64,000 nucleotides of DNA from Camellia lanceoleosa (lineage: Eukaryota > Streptophyta > Magnoliopsida > Ericales > Theaceae): positions 153,208,246 through 153,272,245 of the forward strand of contig CM045763.1 of the NCBI GenBank assembly GCA_025200525.1, read 5' to 3'. Made by a program: the position numbers and the translations under genes. The notes under the pieces were generated by a model. The model searched no databases and was not told the origin of the DNA. It saw nothing but the letters and a program-made list of their open reading frames with translations. How positions within the stretch are numbered: position 1 is the stretch's first letter; each line of letters opens with the position of its first letter. This document shows, piece after piece, positions 57,826 through 64,000 of the stretch.

Positions 57826-58214
57826 ATATTGGTAGAGAGCAGCGGCTGGACAATGCCGGACTAGCTAATGATTATACGGTTAGGCGCTGCATTCTTTACT
57901 GACGTCATATTCTGCATTTCAGAGACAAGTCGCATATATATATATAGAAAAGTTAGAAATTATGAAAAAAAAAATTTATAAAAATGATCATGAAAGAGTT
58001 ATGATTCTTAAATTATCTTGATTAGTGTGTGATATTTTATTTTAAATGTAATCTAAGAGTCACAAAATTTTCATGAATATTTTCATCAAAAAATTTTCAT
58101 GATACCTACTATTACTGATATATATATATATACAGAGACTACACCAGTACTATAGCTATTGGTCCTCTCTCCATTTTCTCTCTGTAATCTCTTTTCTCTT
58201 TCTGTACCTCAACC
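57826..58214 (+). promoter_or_regulatory. Candidate 5' flank of the host-type gene fragment
   Basis: AT-rich, with (TA)n runs at 57934 and 58118 that could be TATA regions, then a pyrimidine-rich TCCTCTCTCCATTTTCTCTC leader before the ATG at 58215. This is inference from layout alone. Confidence 0.3.
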
Positions 58215-58419
58215 ATGGCAGCACCGGCGAGGTAAAATTTCTCTTCCAATGGAGATCAATACATCCTCCACATTGTGTTTAGTTAGAGAATTTAGGAGGA
58301 AATTTTTACTGTATGTTTTATATTTTATATATGTATATGCACTCGCCGAGCTACTCATAAACCCTACTCACTCTCTCTGCTGTGTATGCGTGTGGAGATA
58401 ACAGACTGATCTATTCTTG

Positions 58420-58453
<34 letters not shown>

Positions 58454-58960
58454 ATTTTCTATTTTTAAATTTTTTTCTCTTTCTGTGCCTGAACCATGGC
58501 GTAATCTCTCTTCTAATGGAGATCAATGCAACTGTATGCTTCATATCATAATTTTTATCTATACATATTATAATCAATGCATTTGTATGTTTGTGTGGAT
58601 TTTGAACTAACCGTCCGTTTGGTTGCCTAGAAAATGAAAGAAAATTTTTGAAATCTTTGATTTATGTTATTTGATTTCTTAAGTTTCTTACATATATATA
58701 TGCACGCACCAAGCAACTCGCAAACCGGAATCACTATCTCTAGTGTGTATATATATGTTTGGAGAGAATGGACTAACAGATCTGTTCTTGTTATCTCTCT
58801 CTTTTCTGTTCTCTGGAAAAGCACAAATGAAAAACTCAAAGATTGTGCGCCTCTATCTAGTTTTCTGTCTAGTTTTTGTTCTATCTGTACCTCTCTCATC
58901 GTTTAATGTATAATATGTTTCATACTATATATATGAGCAACTCGTAAATCTTACACCCTT
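58195..58960. repeat. Diverged tandem repeat of a 280-360 bp unit in intron 1
   Basis: TCTTTCTGTACCTCAACCATGG (58195) recurs at 58480. GCACTCGCCGAGCTACTCAT (58339) recurs as GCACGCACCAAGCAACTCGC (about 58702) and GAGCAACTCGTAAATC (58934). GGAGATCAATACATCC (58251) recurs at 58517. (CT)n runs differ among copies (58424-58451). Confidence 0.6.
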
Positions 58961-59271
58961 CGTGTTTAATTATTATTATTAGACTCTTGTTGATCCATAT
59001 ATATTTGTTGCAGGTTTGTTAACAGTGAAAATTGCAAATTATATGAAGTTAACATACAAGAAGTTTTGAGCAATATAAACATGAATATCAGTATTATGGA
59101 GGTAATTAATTAACTTAGTGCTTTTCTGGTGTATTTTGCTTTATGTTTTTCTCTCTTCTTACTTTGGTATTCGTTTTGTTTTGAACATGAAGTCTCTGAG
59201 CCACTTCATTACTGAACCTGAGTTGGTGAGGATTGCCGGAAATCCCAGGCATAACCTTTTTGCACTGCTTG
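58215..59271 (+). pseudogene. Host-type multi-exon gene, 5' part, cut by a copia element
   Basis: Exon 1 58215-58231 (MAAPAR begins; donor GGTAAAA). Exon 2 59014-59101 after TTGTTGCAG, with 29 more residues from FVNSENCKLYEVN to NISIME and donor GGTAATT. Exon 3 from 59193, after ACATGAAG, reads SLSHFITEPELVRIAGNPRH and NLFALLG, to a possible donor GGTATTC at 59271. The three join in one frame with no stop. I do not recognise the family. A copia LTR begins at 59296, just past the last codons, so the rest of the gene is displaced or lost. Splicing is inferred from consensus sites. Confidence 0.45.
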
Positions 59272-59290
59272 GTATTCCTTCTTCTTTGTT

Positions 59291-59295
59291 CTTTG
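59291..59295. other. Candidate target-site duplication CTTTG (copia element 2)
   Basis: Five bases just left of the 3' LTR. The partner lies beyond the window, so this is not confirmed. Confidence 0.4.
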
Positions 59296-59846
59296 TGTTA
59301 ATAATAATTACAAATAAAACACCAGAAATACAAATAATGAAAATTACAATAACGATTGTAAGGGTTGAGGCGCGAGAAATTCGCTCTCTTTAAGGAGATT
59401 CAAGCCCTCTGCAGTTAGGCAAAGCCTCACACCGGTGCAGCAGAAAAAACCTTGACTTGTCTCCCCAAGATACAACAGCCCGACTAAGTCGTATGGTTCA
59501 CCAATACTGCACAATTGGTTGAACCCAAAACGTTATCACATACACCCTTTTTTATTTGCATGATAATCTCACACAAAACATAATAAAGCAACAAAAACTT
59601 CTTCACTCTTCCAAGATAAGAAATTAGATCAATTTATAGAAGATGAAACTTGGTAGGCAACTGGCTTGGAGGAGAAGAAACTTAGTGGATAAGAATAGGA
59701 AAGGAAATTGGTGGGTAATTTCCTTGGAAGACTTGGAGACTTGACTTGGTAAACAAGAAGACTTGATTGGTGGGTAGGCAAACTTGGTAGAAAAGAAAAG
59801 AAAATCAAACCTATAACACATTATAATATTAAAATATCTGTTAACA
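59296..59846 (-). repeat. 3' LTR of copia element 2
   Basis: About 551 bp: TGTTAATAATAATTAC (left) to ATATCTGTTAACA (right), ends inverted to each other (TGTTAA/TTAACA). The tract TAGGTGGGGAAA (minus) lies just inside it. Confidence 0.75.
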
Positions 59847-59860
59847 TTTCCCCACCTATT
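59847..59860 (-). other. Polypurine tract of copia element 2
   Basis: Minus-strand AAATAGGTGGGGAAA-type tract directly before the 3' LTR. Confidence 0.75.
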
Positions 59861-60400
59861 TTAACGTTATAGGTAACAAAAACTAAGATTATTAGGCAAA
59901 TAAGGATGTTATGCATCATGGTAGGTGTGCTCTGCATTGAACCTCCATTAATGAAACAATAATATCTACTCCAGAGCCAATAGTATGCTCAGCATTGAAC
60001 TATGACTACTTAAGGGAAATAAATAATTATTGCACACACATAATATTCCAGGTGTTCACATAAGCTTTAAGAGCCAGCACATTACGGCCTTGTGCGATCC
60101 CAGGATTCATGAGTGTGTTTGAGAATTAGCCCAAATCTCATAGGTAGCGGCCCCACTACCACACTCACATAGGTGAATTCTGTTAAGGGTGCTCCTGTAA
60201 CTATGATACCCTACTCAATAAGACCTACAGAAATTCATTAAGAGTTTTTTAATAACTCAACCTCTACAACGTTACAAGATAAATGCACTTACATCATAGG
60301 GATGGGTAACAAGTAATTTAGTGCATTTCTCACAGCCATCATATGATCGTTTTTCTCATTGAACCCGATTCTGAGATCTCGGTCCTCGAGTTGAGTATCC
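59861..60400. other. 3' non-coding region of copia element 2
   Basis: Between the purine tract and RNase H. No ORF is supported. Contains an imperfect duplication around GCTCTGCATTGAACC (59931) and GCTCAGCATTGAAC (59990). Confidence 0.5.
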
Positions 60401-60760
60401 TCATACATGGCTCCTACTATATTCAATGGGCTTCAACCCTATTCCCCTCGATGTATTCCAGACTCTATCTCTTACTAAGGCCTTAGTTAATGGATCCGCA
60501 AGATTATCACTAGATTTAATATAATCCACATTTATGATGCCATTATTCATATAAGATCTCACAGTATTGTGTTTTCTTCTGATAGGTCTAGATTTACCGT
60601 TATAATAACAGTTATTAACTCGACCAATTGCTGGGGTGCTATCACAATGAATCAATATAGGTGGGATCAGTTTTTCCCAACAAGAGATTTCATTTAACAA
60701 ATCTCTCAACCAATTTACTTCTTCACTAACTGTAGCTAAAGCAATAAGCTCAGCCTCCAT
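60401..60760 (-). pseudogene. RNase H, copia element 2
   Basis: 119 residues from MEAELIALATVSEEVNWLRD, with PILIHCDSTPAIGRVNN, RRKHNTVRSYMNNGIINVDY and DNLADPLTKAL. These are standard copia RNase H motifs. Just upstream, the Trp of GAISWKSKKQT reads TAG (near 60796), which cuts it from RT. Confidence 0.8.
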
Positions 60761-60796
60761 TGTTAAATTCGCAATAATGGTTTGTTTTTTCGATTT

Positions 60797-61666
60797 CTAA
60801 CTTATAGCACCACCTCCCAATGTAAATAAGTAACCAGTGGTTGATAATGAATCACCTGACAAAGTATTCCAATCGGCATCACTGTAACCTTCAAGTACTA
60901 CAGGATACTTATTATAAAACAAGCCATATTTTATGGTACCAGATAAATATTTCATAATCCGCTCAATGGCTAGCCAGTGATCACTGCCAGGCTTGCTAGT
61001 AAACCTGCTAAGTACTCCAACTGCATAGGCAATGTCAGGTCTAGTACAGTCAGTCGCATAACGCAAGCTACCAATCATACTAACATATTCCTTTTGATTA
61101 ATTATATCCTCATCATTTTCAATAGGAAATAAACGTACATGAGGATCAAAAGGAGTAAGAACATGCTTGCAATTATAAAAATTATATTTTCTCAAGATTT
61201 TCCCAACATAATGCGACTGATCAAGAAATATACCATCACAAGTTTTGGTAATTTTCATTCCCAAAATATAATTAGCCTCACCAAGATCTTTCATATCAAA
61301 ATGGCTACTAAGCGTATTTTTAGTTTCCAGGATGATATGCAAATTAGAGCCAAATATAAGTAAATCATCCACGTAGAGGCTAATAATGACATGTGAATTT
61401 TCTTCAGATTTATAGTAGATGCATTTATCACATTCATTCGTTTTATAGCCATTCTCAATCATGCAGGAATCAAATTTCTCATGCCACTGTTTAGGGGCCT
61501 GTTTTAAGCCATATAGGGATTTAACTAGCTTGCATACTTTGCTTTCTTGACCGGGTTCCACAAAACCCTCGAGTTGATCCATATAGATTTCTTCACCCAG
61601 GTCTCCATTTAAAAAGGTTTTTTTAACATTCATTTGATGAATCTTTAGATCATGGATTGCAGCCAC
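60797..61666 (-). pseudogene. Reverse transcriptase, copia element 2
   Basis: 289 residues: [39 protein letters not shown], the catalytic YVDD in [14 protein letters not shown], then [20 protein letters not shown] and [27 protein letters not shown] has Asn for the usual Asp and Lys for Ala. Since that Asp is the first catalytic acid of RT (MDVKTAF), activity would be lost. Confidence 0.85.
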
Positions 61667-62066
61667 TGCAATTAATAATCTAATGGATGTAACTCTAGTA
61701 ACCGAAGAAAATATATCAAAAAAGTCAAGATCTGCTTGTTGTTTAAAACCTTTTATAACAAGCCTTGCTTTATATTTATCAATAGTTCTATCCGGTTTAA
61801 GTTTTTTTTCTCAAAACCCATTTACAGCCAACAATTTTACAACCTGATGGTAAATCTTCTAATATCCAAGTTTTATTGGATAATAATGATTACATCTCAT
61901 CATTTACAGTCTCGTTCCAAAAAACAGAGTCAGGAGATGCCAAAGCTTCTTGTAAAGTTAATGGAGTTTCCTCCACATTAAAAATATGATAATCAAGGCC
62001 AAAATCTTTTTCTAATTTGGCTCTTTTACTCCTTCTAGGTTCAAAAACTACAGTATCTTGGTTTTG
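61667..62066 (-). pseudogene. Broken IN-RT linker and RT start, copia element 2
   Basis: Readable residues remain but with stops and shifts. Confidence 0.5.
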
Positions 62067-62852
62067 TTAAAAAGGAGTAGAGGAACCGGTTTCAGATAAA
62101 ATATTTTCTTGATAATTTTGACCCCCACCATTTTTAGATTTAAAAGGAAATTTTTCTTCATGAAAAATTGCATTATTTGATTCAAAAATTATTTTGTTTT
62201 CCATATCAAAAAATCTATAGGCTGTACTATTTGTTACATATTCAAAAAAAGCACAAGTGGCAGCTTTCACACCTAATTTAGGTCTTTTAGAGTCCACAAG
62301 TCTAACAAAAGCTAGACAACCCCAAACTCTCAAATATCTCAAATTTGGCTTATGCCCTTTCCACAATTCAAAAGGTGTAACTTTTGTTTTTTTATGTGGC
62401 ACTCTATTCATAACATAACATGCAATTAAAATTATTTCTCCCTACAAATTTGAAGGAGCACATGCTTCAATTAGAATAGCATTTGTTAAATCAGTTAAAG
62501 TTCTATTTTTCCTTTCTGCTACACCATTAGATGCAGGTGAATATGGTGGAGTAGTTTCATGGATTATTCCCAAGGACTGAGCAAACGAGTTGAATTCAAA
62601 AGATTCATACTCCCGGCCTCTATCACTTCTATATCTTTTAATCTTTTTACTAAATTGATTTTCAATTTCAAGAAGGAATTCTTTAAATTTTTCAAAAGCA
62701 TCACTTTTATTTTTCAACAAGTATACATAAGTGTATTTTGAAAAATCATCAATAAAAGTGATAAAATATCTATTTCCACTACGTGTTAAAATTCCTTCAA
62801 ATTCACATAAATCAGTGTGAATTAATTCTAACAACTCAGTATTTCTCACCAC
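62067..62852 (-). pseudogene. Integrase core and C-terminal part, copia element 2 (two frames)
   Basis: 62442-62852 holds the catalytic core with all three acids: HTDLCEF, RSDRGREYESFEF and SNGVAERKNRTLTDL. 62067-62411 continues with TPFELWKGHKPNLRYLRVWG and VKAATCAFFEYVTNSTAYRF. A stop between them (near 62440) separates the frames. The zinc region is off to the right, past the CACTA insertion. Confidence 0.8.
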
Positions 62853-62867
62853 ACTTTATGAGGCCTT

Positions 62868-62972
62868 CACTACAAGAAAAATCACCTTTGGCGACTATCG
62901 TCAAAAGTCCATTTTTAGTCGTAAAAAGTCGACTTTTTAGTTTCCCCGACTAAAATTTTTAGTCGCCGCTTT
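62868..62972. mobile_element. CACTA element terminus, split by an LTR
   Basis: Starts CACTACAAGAAAAATCACC, a canonical CACTA end, then TTGGCGACTATCGTC, TTTAGTCGTAAAAAGTCGAC and TTTTTAGTCGCCGC subterminal words like those of 51894-54341. It is interrupted after about 105 bp by the LTR at 62973. The rest should lie right of the window. Confidence 0.75.
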
Positions 62973-64000
62973 TGTCACGACCCCAACCCGCCCCTAGAAG
63001 GTCGGCGCCGAGATGGCCAGTAACCCGAGGTTACCAAAGGCCACTTACAAGATCACACACACAAATCAGAGTAAACATATGGGGCTTACAAATGCGGAAG
63101 CAATAAAATCAGATTACCAGTGGTCCATGAGAGCAGTGCTTAATTCAATTGAAATGACATACATCTTTCAATGGTTCAGATACATCAAATCGAGTACAAA
63201 AATTACATCTTGACCAAAAGGCTTCTCGGCCATCAATACAAAATACAATGAACTAACTAAGAAGCATGATCTTCAAGATGTTGCAAAACAAGATGCAAAA
63301 CACGTCGGCAAACACATCGGCAAACAAGTCTAGGCGTCTCCGCCGCCCTGCTCATCACCTACATATATATAGAGAGGGTGAGCTTGGATACTCAGTGAAT
63401 GGCATAAACAATAAAGGGTTTTCATGAATGATATCCGAGGTCTTTAACAAAACAATACATAGTATAAATCAAGTTGTCTTTCAAATCTTTCAAAGCTTCA
63501 AGGGGTGTTTACTAACATCAATATAAGACAAGGGATGACATCTCGGACAAACAAGCCCACGCGGTAAAACCGTCAGTGGCAAGGCAAGACAAGAATGTGC
63601 TACAAACGCTTATAGTCCCCTAGCACGTACGGACTAGTGCCACAAATGCTTAAAGTCCCCTGGCACGTACGGACTCCCAAACTTTGTGCTACAAGTGCTT
63701 ATAGTCCCCTAGCACGTGCGGACTAGTGCCACAAATGCTTTAAGTCCCCTGGCACGTACGGACTTCCCGAGGATGTCATCAAAACAAGATATAACACTTG
63801 GCATACAAAATAGGGATAATCATTCACGCTTACCAATACTTTTCAAAACAAGGCAAAACAAGACTTTTATCAAAACATTGCACATAGCTTTATTAAGAAT
63901 GCCACTCACCTAGTTCTTCGAACGTTGGGGTCAAGGCAAGTCCAAGTCCTACAAATACATGGCAAGTTCGCTGAATACACTTTCAAACAAGGTTCACGTG
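62973..64000 (-). mobile_element. LTR of the TR-GAG family, inverted, partial
   Basis: TGTCACGACCCCAACCCGCC is the inverse of the 3' end of the LTRs at 35113 and 39452. GGTTACCAAAGGCC and the 48-bp unit (63595-63770, three and a half copies) follow in reverse order. No primer site lies on its left, so it is a 3' LTR or a solo LTR. It is visibly more diverged from the two LTRs at 32126-39452 than those are from each other. It continues past the window end. Confidence 0.85.
63595..63770 (-). repeat. 48-bp AGTCCGTACGTGC repeat in the inverted LTR
   Basis: Reverse-strand copies of the unit at 34412-34600, about 3.5 units, with GTGCCACAAATGCTT and CCTAGCACGTACGGACT. Confidence 0.85.

Larger units (their letters stand above)
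59296..62867 (-). mobile_element. Second Ty1/copia element, 3' part
   Basis: Minus orientation: 3' LTR (59296-59846), purine tract, RNase H, RT, integrase core. At 62868 a CACTA terminus interrupts it, so protease, gag and the 5' LTR would lie further right. The lineage may be Tork-like, from the [15 protein letters not shown] pattern, but this is a weak call. Confidence 0.8.

Overview
This window is intergenic nuclear DNA of a flowering plant, probably a large-genome eudicot, made almost entirely of nested transposable elements. The evidence is the set of element types: Ty3 Tat/Ogre-type elements with LTRs near 4.9 kb and an antisense plant-mobile-domain (PMD) gene, Tekay-type chromovirus gags, a SIRE-type Ty1/copia element, CACTA elements, TIR elements/MITEs, and tRNA-iMet-type primer sites. 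The species cannot be told from this. No rRNA or tRNA gene, CRISPR array, bacterial or organellar block was seen. Only one short multi-exon host-type gene fragment (58215-59271) is plausible.

Layout. (1) 1-4954: inner part of a minus-oriented Tat element that has lost gag-pol but keeps a complete-looking antisense PMD gene (TATA-like box, 5'UTR intron, exons, 3'UTR), then leader and primer site, then its 4.9-kb 5' LTR (4955-9868). (2) 9869-23804: a second Tat element, minus, with a broken PMD tail, broken integrase, RNase H, RT, protease and gag, leader, primer site and 5' LTR (18919-23804). The first element probably sits inside the PMD gene of the second. (3) 23805-27427: 5' end of a Tekay-type chromovirus (gag, primer site, LTR), cut by the second Tat element. 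(4) 27428-29777: AT-rich DNA with a CACTA-like end and the left half of a MITE.

(5) 29778-46177: a SIRE-type copia element, minus, with ATTGT target duplications, inserted in that MITE. Between its pol and 3' LTR is an antisense coiled-coil ORF. That ORF is split by a young gag-only Ty3 element (TR-GAG type, 32126-39452, target duplication GTCGT). (6) 46359-50456: a TIR-bounded DNA element with a short-LTR non-autonomous retroelement inside, flanked by a duplication of roughly 90 bp. (7) 51137-57825: a MITE, a non-autonomous CACTA element with TTA target duplication, and a second MITE of the same family holding a solo LTR. (8) 58215-64000: a host-gene fragment cut by a second copia element, itself cut by a CACTA terminus, itself cut by an inverted LTR of the TR-GAG family.

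No pathway operates here. The possible functional interplay is within elements: LTR promoters driving gag-pol against an antisense PMD gene whose promoter shares a palindrome with the LTR promoter. Element boundaries come from terminal motifs, primer sites and target duplications read by eye. No alignment or database search was run, so lineage names rest on remembered family motifs.
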